Below are positions 8,174 to 17,000 of a stretch of DNA of 64,000 nt, piece after piece (within the stretch, counting starts at the first letter, position 1; every line of letters begins with the position of its first letter). The DNA is from Variovorax paradoxus. GTDB taxonomy: Bacteria; Pseudomonadota; Gammaproteobacteria; Burkholderiales; Burkholderiaceae_C. Under the pieces are notes generated by a model. That model saw nothing but the letters and a program-made list of their open reading frames with translations, had not been told where the DNA came from and did no database searches. The position numbers were made by a program, and so were the translations under genes. The stretch lies in contig NZ_JAUSRN010000010.1 in the NCBI RefSeq assembly GCF_030811855.1, positions 97,001 through 161,000 on the forward strand, given 5' to 3'.

Positions 8174-8593
8174 CTAGCCTGAGCGGGCGCCCCGCCCCGA
8201 ACTGGGGAACGGCAATATGTCCGCCTCGTGTGGCTGCTTCTTCTTCTTTTTGTTGGTCCCATCGGCTAACGTTTTCATCGATGCCGAGTTCATCTGTGCC
8301 GATGCGCCATCCGGCGGCCGTCCGCGGTACACGTCTTTACGATGATCAACATCGAGGATGAGCAATTCAAGATCTTGGACCACATACAAGATGCGATAGT
8401 CTCCTGAGCGCTCTCGGTAGACCGGCCGCCCCAAACCATCCTCCACGCCCACTAACTTCTTCGAGCCGGGCGGATGTGGGTCCTGTTCCAATGATTGAAT
8501 CTTGCTGACAACTTGAAGTCGAATCTTGCGAGGAAGGGCTTCGACAGCCGACAGAGCATCTTCGGTGAAAGCTAGGTTTAAAGGCATGTTCAC
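8174..8593 (-). CDS. RelE/ParE-superfamily toxin-like protein
   Basis: A 139-residue protein whose first ~90 residues match the RelE/ParE toxin fold. It has AVEALPRKIRLQVVSKIQSL, the G-RPVYRERSGDYRILYVV core strand set with catalytic-region Arg/Tyr, and a final strand LLILDVDHRKDVYR. RelE members cut mRNA on the ribosome; ParE members poison gyrase. The C-terminal ~45 residues are an unusual extension with a KKKKKQPHEADILPF stretch. The GTG at 8593 overlaps the methylase stop as GTGA; the ATG at 8587 is the alternative start. No separate antitoxin gene is visible on either side, which is odd for this family. Confidence 0.8.
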   Translation of the reverse strand: MNMPLNLAFTEDALSAVEALPRKIRLQVVSKIQSLEQDPHPPGSKKLVGVEDGLGRPVYRERSGDYRILYVVQDLELLILDVDHRKDVYRGRPPDGASAQMNSASMKTLADGTNKKKKKQPHEADILPFPSSGRGARSG

Positions 8594-11013
8594 TCGGCGC
8601 TCAACAGCAAGGCAAGTCTCTCTTTTAACTCGCGACCCCGAATGACTTTGCCTTGTCCTTCCTTGATGCGGTCCAGCTGCAAACGCGCTACCGTGGAATC
8701 GAAGGCATCTTCCGCGTTCTCCAAAATTTGCTTTTCCACCATATTCGCTCTCGCCACGTAGTCTGTTATCCGCGCGACGATTTCCGCATCTGCAGGGAGT
8801 GGGAAATTGCTGATCCGCTCAGGGGTGGCCTTTCGGCCATAGCTAAAGCGCCAAGCCTCATGCCGGACCACGGCTGCCGCTACGTACAGCAAAGCGTGTG
8901 GAGTGTTCTCTTTAGGCACCAGGAGTAGACAATCATCCGTGACGCCGCAAGGCCATTCTTGCACGTGCGCTACGCCGATCGAGCCAGTACTTGGCACGGT
9001 CACAAATGGTGCAGCAAGAACATTTTCAAAGTCGAAGAAGCCATAGCACCCGTTGTCCAAGCCACTCGATGAGATCACCAAAGAATTCCCCGGGCGTAGA
9101 CCTTCTTTGCTATGCAACTGCTTCTGACCGTAGCTGATGTTGAAGTAGGCCCCAAGGGTTCCGGCAACACTTTCTTTGATCACCTTCGTGCCAAATTTAC
9201 CCGGCGTACGCGGCTTGTGATGACCAATGCGAACGAGGTCATCGGCATGCAACGCCACAAACGCTGTGCGGCCCCGGATAACCTCAAGAACCTTCGCGTC
9301 TACGTTCGCGGGATCAATCTCTTTTGCCGGAATGTAAGCGCCAGGAGCGAAGCTCAAATCATCATCCAGGGGCACCCATCCGCAAAACCCAGGGACCGAT
9401 CGTCTTCCATTAAAGGCTTCAAGGGCTGCCGGCAGTTCCGTACCAGGACATGGCACTCGTACACCCTTTTTGAGCCTATATCCGTCATTCTCGACACGCG
9501 CAAAGAACACAGATTTATTCTTCGGGTGCGGCACTCCTTTAGTGATGTAAAGAATGACAGTGTTCGCTGCCGCATACGGCTGAAAAAGTTCATCCGGAAG
9601 CTTGATTGCCGCCTCCAGCGTGTTTCTCTTCAGCAGCCCTTCTCTCCACTCGCGCTTGCTTCTCTTCACCAAGAGCGAGAGTGGAATGATCACTGCCATA
9701 CGCCCGTTTTGGGACAGGCCTTGGAGGGCTCGCTCGATGAATCTTTCTGCAGGCGCGTCCGTTTTCTTGTGAGGAAATGGAGGGTTCATCAGCGCAACCG
9801 AGGCTGTGCCGATAGGAAACTCTTTCGCAGTAAAGCAATCGCCTCGATGAACGCTCGATGATCCGTCACCTCGCAGGATCATGTTGGCGACACATAGCGC
9901 AGCCGTGATGGGCTCATCATCAAACCCGACGAGTCGCTCCTGCACGAGCTTAACAATCTGAGCACGAGAAAGGTTGTGTTCTCGCGCCATGCGGTTCATC
10001 GCCGCGATTAGAAAGCCCCCTGTACCGCAGGCCGGATCTAGCACGACGTCGTTCTTCGTGACGGCTAGCAAGTCAGCGCAGAACGAGGCAACATGCCGCG
10101 GCGTGAAGTACTGGCCAATCGTGTTGCCACCGGCGTACTGGAAAAACGTCTCGTAGAGCTGCCCGAGGTAGTCGTGCTCAGCCGTCAGCACCGCCACATT
10201 TAGGCGTTCCAAGATGGCAAGGATCCGCCTCGCCTTGATGGCGAGCTTCTCGTTGGCCTCTTCGATGTGCAAGCTTTTAGCGAGCGTGGGTTTTCCCGCG
10301 TTCCAGAAGGACTCTTCACATGCCTGATTGATGTCGCGGAGAATGTTGCTTGGGTCTTTGCGGAGATTTCCCTTCGACTTCCACAGGGCAAGCATGCATG
10401 CGCCAACAACTGCCGGGCGAGATCGGTCATTCACGCTCGACTCACGCAACAAGCGGTTGATCTCGTCCGCGCGTTCCGCGAGAACATCCGGATGGGGCAC
10501 TGACGGCCTAAGCTCGCCACTGCCAGCAGGACTACGAAGCTGCTCCGCATCAACCCGATTTGGAATCCAACCTATTGGATGGCCTTCGTAGGTTGCGAAA
10601 GTCCAGTGCGAGCCGTCCCATCGGGACACGCGCACCTGAAATTCGTCCTCAGACGTTCCCGCAACGGCGATTGCGAGAGGCGAGTATCCAGCTTCGACGC
10701 AGGCCGCTCCGTACTGTCCAGTCGATTCAGCGACGGCTTTTTTGATGTCTCTGATCGACGCCTTTGCTTCGATCACCGCCAGCGGTTGCAGGGTGTGCTT
10801 GTCAACGAGGACTGCCTCTGGCAGACCATCCCCGACGTTTTTTCCTTTGCTTCGACCCTTAAAGATCTCGCGAAGGTGCGGGTAATCTTTGTATTCGTGC
10901 TGTCGAAGCAGTTCGCCTGCCGGCGGACGCCGAGTGTCCCAGCCTTGAGCGGTGAGCAACTCGGTGAGTAAGTGTTCTGCTCGCACTTCTGCGACGCGTT
11001 GAGGATTAACCAC
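8590..11013 (-). CDS. Fused restriction-methylation-specificity protein (type IIG / HsdM-like)
   Basis: A single polypeptide of 807 residues. The N-terminal ~130 residues resemble an HsdR_N PD-(D/E)xK nuclease: DGLPEAVLVD followed by PLAVIEAKAS (Glu82-x-Lys84). The centre is a gamma-class N6-adenine methyltransferase with QYFTPRHVAS, the SAM motif VLDPACGTGGFL (about 325-336) and catalytic NPPF (about 410-413). The C-terminal ~200 residues resemble a type I specificity/target-recognition domain, ending in a charged helix. The start is GTG at 11013 because AGGAGG lies just upstream and an HsdM-type N-terminus follows. It overlaps the zinc-ribbon gene upstream by 8 bp and the toxin gene downstream by 4 bp. 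The three genes are probably translationally coupled. Confidence 0.85.
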   Translation of the reverse strand: MVNPQRVAEVRAEHLLTELLTAQGWDTRRPPAGELLRQHEYKDYPHLREIFKGRSKGKNVGDGLPEAVLVDKHTLQPLAVIEAKASIRDIKKAVAESTGQYGAACVEAGYSPLAIAVAGTSEDEFQVRVSRWDGSHWTFATYEGHPIGWIPNRVDAEQLRSPAGSGELRPSVPHPDVLAERADEINRLLRESSVNDRSRPAVVGACMLALWKSKGNLRKDPSNILRDINQACEESFWNAGKPTLAKSLHIEEANEKLAIKARRILAILERLNVAVLTAEHDYLGQLYETFFQYAGGNTIGQYFTPRHVASFCADLLAVTKNDVVLDPACGTGGFLIAAMNRMAREHNLSRAQIVKLVQERLVGFDDEPITAALCVANMILRGDGSSSVHRGDCFTAKEFPIGTASVALMNPPFPHKKTDAPAERFIERALQGLSQNGRMAVIIPLSLLVKRSKREWREGLLKRNTLEAAIKLPDELFQPYAAANTVILYITKGVPHPKNKSVFFARVENDGYRLKKGVRVPCPGTELPAALEAFNGRRSVPGFCGWVPLDDDLSFAPGAYIPAKEIDPANVDAKVLEVIRGRTAFVALHADDLVRIGHHKPRTPGKFGTKVIKESVAGTLGAYFNISYGQKQLHSKEGLRPGNSLVISSSGLDNGCYGFFDFENVLAAPFVTVPSTGSIGVAHVQEWPCGVTDDCLLLVPKENTPHALLYVAAAVVRHEAWRFSYGRKATPERISNFPLPADAEIVARITDYVARANMVEKQILENAEDAFDSTVARLQLDRIKEGQGKVIRGRELKERLALLLSAE

Positions 11014-11539
11014 CGGCCCTCCTGGCGCTCTTTGACTGCACTGGGCAAACAAGCGCATGCGCAGTAGGCGCGCTTGCACCATCGTCGTCCACTTCACCGT
11101 AACACGCGAGGCGAATACGGTCACTCAGATGCTTTGCCGACCTGTAAGAGCCGAGCCGAAGCTTTTCTTTCAATTGGGCCACTTTGATGGCACCCCTACT
11201 TTCAGAATAAAGATAGAACGCCGCAAGCCACTTTCGCAGTGGGATGTGGGAGTCCTCCATGACCGTTCCGACGGTCACAGTAAACGTTGATTTGCATGAG
11301 CCGCATTTGAAAAGCCCAGATCGGATTCGCGCCTGGGGGTTGGCCTTGACGGAGTAAACCGTGTCTCTGTTTTCGCAGTGAGGACACACAGGGCCGGTAG
11401 GCCACCGTTCCCTTTCTAGAAATGCGCGAGCTGCCTCCTCATTCGGAAAGCGCTCTTCGAGGAGGTCAAGTGAAATTGGCGCGGCATACACGAGGGCGAG
11501 GGTATGGACTTCGACTGGTTTCGTCAAGTGACAAATCAT
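11006..11539 (-). CDS. Truncated IS1595-type transposase zinc-ribbon protein
   Basis: About 177 residues from ATG 11539. It matches only the N-terminal part of IS1595-family transposases: FPNEEAARAFLERERWP, a zinc ribbon with CPHC and CGSC (about residues 52-81), FKCGSCKSTFTVTVGTVM and HIPLRKWLAAFYL. The HTH-like region follows, but the entire DDE catalytic domain is missing. The frame stays open further upstream across the tRNA gene, so longer starts are implausible. No inverted repeats of an IS were seen. The stop overlaps the methylase GTG by 8 bp, suggesting a retained, possibly regulatory, product rather than random debris. RBS support for the start is weak. Confidence 0.65.
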   Translation of the reverse strand: MICHLTKPVEVHTLALVYAAPISLDLLEERFPNEEAARAFLERERWPTGPVCPHCENRDTVYSVKANPQARIRSGLFKCGSCKSTFTVTVGTVMEDSHIPLRKWLAAFYLYSESRGAIKVAQLKEKLRLGSYRSAKHLSDRIRLACYGEVDDDGASAPTAHALVCPVQSKSARRAGG

Positions 11540-11685
11540 CGGAGGACTATGCCGGCTGCGACCGAAAACGACTGTTATGAACAGCCCCGACTGCAGTTCA
11601 AAATGGGGCTCCTCGATCAGTTCTGACAGCAGTACTGACGAGGTGCCCACATGGGATGCTGCGGCTCGGGAAGATGCCCCCAGGC

Positions 11686-11722
11686 AAAAGAAAACCCGCC
11701 ACGCCAGCAAGCGTGCGGGTTT
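11686..11722 (-). terminator. Intrinsic terminator of the tRNA-Arg gene
   Basis: On the minus strand AAACCCGCACGC pairs with GCGTGGCGGGTTT (one bulged base) around a six-base loop, followed by TTTTCTTTTG. It lies about 34 bases downstream of the tRNA 3' end. Confidence 0.8.
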
Positions 11723-11755
11723 CTGAGTTTGACGAGACGCTGCGGTCTCGGTATT

Positions 11756-11830
11756 TGGTCCCGCCGCCAGGAATCGAACCTGGATCTCAGCCTTCGGAGG
11801 GCCGAATTCTATCCGTTGAAATACAGCGAG
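11756..11830 (-). tRNA. tRNA-Arg (anticodon CCG)
   Basis: Cloverleaf folded by hand. The anticodon stem CGGCC/GGCTG encloses loop CTCCGAA, so the anticodon is CCG. The T arm CCAGG-TTCGATT-CCTGG is perfect. The D arm (TTTC/GAAT) is weak. The acceptor CTCGCTG pairs with CGGCGGG with two G-U pairs, and A-CCA is encoded. The first base is C, which is unusual. The accessory island begins at the 3' side of this gene, a typical site for integrating elements. Confidence 0.85.
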
Positions 11831-11873
11831 GAATCTGGGTTCCGGCAGAACCGGAGCCACGCATTATCGCCCA

Positions 11874-12545
11874 TCAGACGGCGACTTCTTCATCAGCTTC
11901 GTTCCCGATGCCGGCTTTCGAGTTCCGCACAAAGCCCAGCCCGGCCAGGTAGACGCGGAAGGTGCGCCGGCCGGTGGGGACCAGGTCGAAGGCTTCCGGG
12001 TCGAGCAGCCAGTTCTGGATCAGCCCGCTGATCAGCGCGTGCAGGCCCTGCGCCGCCACGTGGCCGGGCACGGGCAGCTTGATGTGGTCGCGGCGCGCTG
12101 CCGTGCGCAGGGCTTTTTCGAAATCGGCCACGCAAGCGTTGCGCGCGTCCAGGTGGCGCTGCTGCACCGAGGCCATGTCGTGGGTGTATTCGACCTTGTG
12201 GGTGGCCACGTCGAACACGCGGCGCACTTGGGGGTCGGTGGCCATGAGGGTCAGGGCGTGCACCATGCCCTCTTCGATCTGGCCCAGCGGGTCGTCGTTG
12301 AGGCCGGCCGCGGCGGCGGCCCTGGGGCCGGCTTCCAGCGGCAGGATGACGCGCTCCATCATGGCGTTGAAGAGGTCGGCCTTGTCCTTGAAGTGCCAAT
12401 AGATGGCCCCGCGCGTGGCCCCGGCCTGCTGCGCAATCTGCTGCAGCGAGGTCTGCGAGACGCCTTGCGCCTGAAACAGCAGCTCCGCGGCATCGAGCAA
12501 GCGATGCCGCGTGGCCAGTGCCTCTTCCTTCGTACGACGTGCCAC
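11874..12545 (-). CDS. acrR: TetR-family efflux repressor (AcrR/TtgR type)
   Basis: A 223-residue TetR-family repressor. The HTH begins EEALATRHRLLDAAELLF and continues QTSLQQIAQQAGATRGAIYWHFKDKADL, near-identical in pattern to AcrR/TtgR/MexR-like regulators of RND pumps. The C-terminal half is the ligand-binding domain. GTG at 12545 is preferred because GGGAG lies at correct spacing upstream and the product then starts (V)ARRTKEEA. It is divergent from the acrAB-oprM operon with a palindromic operator between them. The inducer is unknown. Confidence 0.88.
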   Translation of the reverse strand: MARRTKEEALATRHRLLDAAELLFQAQGVSQTSLQQIAQQAGATRGAIYWHFKDKADLFNAMMERVILPLEAGPRAAAAAGLNDDPLGQIEEGMVHALTLMATDPQVRRVFDVATHKVEYTHDMASVQQRHLDARNACVADFEKALRTAARRDHIKLPVPGHVAAQGLHALISGLIQNWLLDPEAFDLVPTGRRTFRVYLAGLGFVRNSKAGIGNEADEEVAV

Positions 12546-12608
12546 CAAGTCTCCCGTTTTGTAAAGCCAAGCCCTTTCGGTATCGTGGGGCCATTGGGGT
12601 TGTCACTA

Positions 12609-12628
12609 TACATCCATGAATGTATGTA
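12609..12628. promoter_or_regulatory. AcrR-type operator palindrome
   Basis: The 20-bp inverted repeat TACATcCATgaATGtATGTA lies in the acrR-acrA gap. It closely resembles the E. coli AcrR operator family (TACATACAT...ATGTATGTA), with matching half-site sequence and spacing. It sits 63 bp from the acrR start and 95 bp before acrA, so it can control both. Confidence 0.8.
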
Positions 12629-12723
12629 AACTAGCGGGCTTCCCCGATGGCCCGGCTGCTTTTGCTGGTTTTCTGTTCGCTTCGCGAACACGCCATCTCC
12701 CGTCTTTGCTTCAAAGGATTCGC

Positions 12724-14040
12724 ATGCCTCTCCTGCATGTTTCGCGTCAATCGTCGTTTTCGCCGCGCCTCGCGATCGTGGCCGCCTCCGTGGTGTTGGC
12801 GCTTGCGGCTTGTTCCAAGGGCGACGCGCCCGCCGGACCGGGCGGCGCAGGTGGCGGCGGCGGCGCCCGGCCCGCTCCTGAAGTGGGCGTGGTGGTTGCC
12901 ACGCCAACCGACGTGGGCCTGGTAACCGAGCTGCCGGGCCGCCTCGAAGCCTCCCGCGTGGCCCAGGTTCGCGCCCGCGCCTCGGGCATCCTGCTCAAAC
13001 GCGAGTTCCGCGAAGGCAGCGACGTGAAGGCCGGCCAGCTGCTGTTCCGCATCGATCCGGCGCCGCTGGTGGCGGCCGCGCAGAACGCGCAGGCCACGCT
13101 GGCCCGCGCCGAAGCCAACGCCGTTCAGGCCAAGGCACTGGCCGACCGCTACAAGCCGCTGGTCGAGGCCAACGCCGTGAGCAAGCAGGAATACGCAACG
13201 GCCGTAGCCTCGCAAAAGACGGCGGAGGCCGACGTGGCCGCGGGCCGCGCCGCGGTGCAAACCGCCAAGATCAATCTTGGCTACGCCAACGTGACTTCGC
13301 CCATTTCGGGCCGCATCGGCCGTGCGCTGGTGACCGAAGGCGCGCTGGTGGGCCAAGGCGACGCAACCGAGCTGGCCGTGGTGCAGCAGATCAGCCCCAT
13401 GTACGTGAACTTCACGCAGTCGGCGTCCGACGTGCTGAAGCTGCGCCGCGCGCTGGCCGCGGGCCAGTACAAGCGGGCCAACGGCGAAGAGGCCGCCAGC
13501 GTCACGGTGGTGCTGGAAGACGGCACCGAATACGCGCTGCCCGGCAAGCTGTTGTTCTCCGACCTGACGGTGGATTCGACCACCGGACAGGTCACGCTGC
13601 GCGCCGAGGTGCCCAACCCCAAGGGCGAGCTGCTGCCTGGCCTGTACGTGCGCGTGCGGCTGGAGCAGGCGCAGGCCAGCAACGCGATCACCGTTCCCCA
13701 GCAGGCCGTAACGCGCACCCAGCAGGGCGACACGGTGTCGGTGGTGGGTGCCGACGGCAAGATCAGCCAGCGCACCGTAAAGATCAGCGCCGCCAAGGAC
13801 AACCAGTGGGTGGTGCTCGATGGCCTGAAGGCGGGCGAGCAGGTGATGGTCGACGGCTTCCAGAAGCTGCAGATGATGCCGCCCGGCACGCCCGTGAAGG
13901 CGGTGCCGTGGAAGAAGCCGATGCCGAATGGCGCGGCACAACCGGCAGGACAGGCGGCAGCACAACCAGCAGCGCAGGCGGCCTCGGCCCCGGCGGCGGC
14001 AGCCAGCGGTCCGGCGTCTGCCACGGCCGAGAAGAAGTAA
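12724..14040 (+). CDS. acrA: RND efflux periplasmic adaptor lipoprotein (AcrA/MexA family)
   Basis: A 438-residue membrane-fusion protein linking an RND pump to an outer-membrane channel. A signal peptide ends in lipobox LAAC (CSKGD follows). The MFP core is visible: the lipoyl half RVAQVRARASGILLKREFREGS, GQLLFRIDPAP, an alpha-hairpin rich in Ala/Gln (about 115-180), and the second lipoyl half LGYANVTSPISGRIGRALVTEG. The last ~40 residues are an Ala/Pro-rich tail. ATG 12724 has AAGGA seven bases upstream; the frame upstream of it lacks signal-peptide character. First gene of acrA-acrB-oprM. Confidence 0.92.
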   Translation: MPLLHVSRQSSFSPRLAIVAASVVLALAACSKGDAPAGPGGAGGGGGARPAPEVGVVVATPTDVGLVTELPGRLEASRVAQVRARASGILLKREFREGSDVKAGQLLFRIDPAPLVAAAQNAQATLARAEANAVQAKALADRYKPLVEANAVSKQEYATAVASQKTAEADVAAGRAAVQTAKINLGYANVTSPISGRIGRALVTEGALVGQGDATELAVVQQISPMYVNFTQSASDVLKLRRALAAGQYKRANGEEAASVTVVLEDGTEYALPGKLLFSDLTVDSTTGQVTLRAEVPNPKGELLPGLYVRVRLEQAQASNAITVPQQAVTRTQQGDTVSVVGADGKISQRTVKISAAKDNQWVVLDGLKAGEQVMVDGFQKLQMMPPGTPVKAVPWKKPMPNGAAQPAGQAAAQPAAQAASAPAAAASGPASATAEKK

Positions 14041-14056
14041 TCAGGAGCGCGCCCGC

Positions 14057-17000
14057 ATGGCCAAATTCTTTATCGACCGACCGATCTTCGCCTGGGTGAT
14101 CGCGCTGTTCATCCTGGTGATGGGCGGCGTCGCCATCACCCAGCTGCCGATCTCGCAGTACCCGCCGGTGGCACCGCCGGCCATCGTGATCAACGTTGCC
14201 TACCCCGGCGCCTCGGCCCAGACGCTGGAGGACAGCGTGCTGTCCGTCGTCGAGCGCGAGATGAACGGCTCGCCGGGCCTCATCTATATGGAATCGGTGG
14301 CCCAGGCCGACGGCACGGGCACCATCACCATCAGCTTCCAGGCCGGCACCAACCCCGACCTGGCGCAGGTGGACGTGCAGAACCGGCTCTCCCGTGCCAC
14401 GCCGCGCCTGCCGGCCGCCGTGACGCAGCAGGGCGTGCGCGTGGACAAGGCGCGCAACAACTTCCTGCTGTTCGCGATGCTGTCTTCGGACAACCCGGAC
14501 TTCCCCCCAGTGGCGCTCGGCGACTACGCCGCGCGCAACATCGTGCCCGAGCTGCAGCGTGTGGTGGGCGTGGGCCAAGCCCAGCTGTTCGGCACCGAGA
14601 ACGCCATGCGCATCTGGGTCGATCCGGCCAAGCTGCAGGGCTTCAATCTGTCGGCCACCGATGTGAACAACGCCATTCGCGCGCAGAACGCCCAGGTGTC
14701 CTCGGGCTCCATCGGCGACCTGCCCAACATCCCCGGCCAGGCCATTGCGGCCACGGTGGTGGTGAACGGCCAGCTCGCCAACGTGGAGCAGTTCAAGAAC
14801 ATCATTCTGCGGGCCAACACCGACGGCTCGGCCGTGCGGCTGAAAGACGTGGCGCGGGTCGAGCTTGGCGGGCAGTCGTATGCCACCTCGGCGCGCCTGA
14901 ACGGCGTGCCCGCGGTCGGCATCGGCGTGCAGCCCACGCCCAACGGCAACGCGCTTCAATCGGCCAAGGCCATCCGCGCCAAGATGACCGAGCTCGAGCG
15001 CTTCTTCCCGCCGGGCGTGAAGTGGACCATTCCGTACGACAGCTCGCGCTTCGTGCAGATCTCCATCACCGAAGTGGTCAAGACGCTGCTCGAAGCGGTG
15101 GCGCTGGTGTTCGTGGTGATGTTCCTGTTCTTGCAGAACTGGCGCTACACGATCATTCCGACCATCGTGGTGCCCATTGCTCTCTTGGGCACGTTCGCCT
15201 CGCTGCTCGCGCTGGGCTTCTCGATCAACGTGCTGACCATGTTCGGCATGGTGCTGGTGATCGGTATCGTGGTGGACGACGCCATTGTGGTGGTCGAGAA
15301 CGTCGAGCGCATCATGAGCGAAGAGGGGCTCTCGCCGCTCGAAGCCACGCGCAAGGCCATGAAACAGATCTCGGGCGCCATCATCGGCGTGACCGTGGTG
15401 CTGATCTCGGTGTTTGTGCCGCTGGCGTTCTTTGCGGGCTCCACCGGCAACATCTACCGCCAGTTCTCGGCGGTAATGGTGACCTCGATCGCCTTCTCGG
15501 CCTTCATGGCGCTGTCGCTCACGCCAGCCCTGTGTGCCACGCTGCTCAAGCCGGTGGAAGCCGGCCACCACCACGAGAAGACAGGCTTCTTCGGCTGGTT
15601 CAACCGGGGTTTCACGCGCACGGCCAAGGGCTACGAGAGCGTCGTCGCGCGCATTCTGCGGCGCGCCGCGCGCTACCTGATCATCTACGTGGCAATCATC
15701 GGCGCGGTGGTGTTCACCTACATGCGCCTGCCAAGCTCGTTCCTGCCCGCGGAAGACCAGGGCAACATCATCGTGAACGTGCAGCTGCCCCCGGGCGCCA
15801 CGCAAGAGCGATCGCTGGCGGTCATGCAGCAGGTTGAAAACTTCATCCTGAAGCAGCCTGAAGTGCAGAGCATGGTCGGCGTGATGGGCTTCAGCTTCTC
15901 GGGCCAGGGCCAGAACGCGGGCCTCGCCTTCGTGACGCTGAAGGACTGGGAAGAACGCAAGGACCCGGCCCACTCGGCCCAGGCGCTGGCGGGCCGCGCC
16001 TTCGGTGCGCTCTCGGGCATCCGCGACGCCTTCATCTACCCGCTGAGCCCGCCGCCCATTCCTGAACTGGGCAATGCCAGCGGCTTCAGCTTCCGGCTGC
16101 AGGATCGCTCGGGCGCGGGCCACGAGGCGCTCATCAACGCACGCAACCAGCTGCTGGGCATGGCCGGACAAAGCAAGATCCTGTCGCAGGTACGCCCCGA
16201 CGGCCTGGAAGACGCGCCGCAGCTGCAGATCGACATCGACCGCGACAAGGCGAACGCTCTGGGCGTGACCTTCGACGCGATCAACGCGACGCTGTCGACC
16301 GGGCTGGGTTCGAGCTACATCAACGACTTTCCGAACCGCGGCCGCCTGCAGCGCGTGGTGGTGCAGGCCGATGCGCCGGCCCGCATGCAGCCCGACGACC
16401 TGCTGCGCCTGAACGCCAGCAACACGCAGGGCCAGCCGGTGCCGCTCTCGGCCTTTGCCACCACCAAGTGGGTGAAGGGCGCGACGCAGACGGTGCGCTA
16501 CAACGGCTATCCGGCCATTCGCATCAGCGGCGACGCCGCCGCGGGCTTCAGTACGGGCGCCGCCATGGCCGAGATGGAAAAGCTCGCCGCCCAGCTGCCG
16601 CAAGGCTTCGGCTTTGAGTGGACGGGCCAGTCGCGCGAAGAAAAGCTAGCGGGTTCGCAAGCCATCGTGCTGTACGGCTTCGCGATCCTGGCGGTGTTCT
16701 TGTGCCTGGCCGCGCTGTACGAGAGCTGGTCGATCCCGCTGTCGGTGATTCTGGTGGTGCCGCTCGGCGTGCTGGGCGTGCTGCTGGCGACGATGCTGCG
16801 CGCCTACTCCAACGACGTGTACTTCCAGGTGGGGCTGATCACGATCATCGGCCTCTCCGCGAAGAACGCGATCCTGATCATCGAGTTTGCGAAGGACCTG
16901 CAGGCGCAAGGCAAGGGCATCATCGAATCAGCCCTGGCCGCGGCCCACCTGCGGTTCCGGCCCATCGTCATGACCTCGCTGGCCTTCGGCCTGGGCGTGG

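Noticed and set aside
11540-11860. N-terminal extension of the zinc-ribbon protein
   Set aside because: This part of the frame runs through the tRNA-Arg gene and its terminator, so it cannot be normal coding sequence.
13784-16603. A very long open frame on the minus strand opposite acrA/acrB
   Set aside because: It is a GC-rich antisense shadow: His/Arg/Gly-rich, no domain, and acrB on + is unmistakable.
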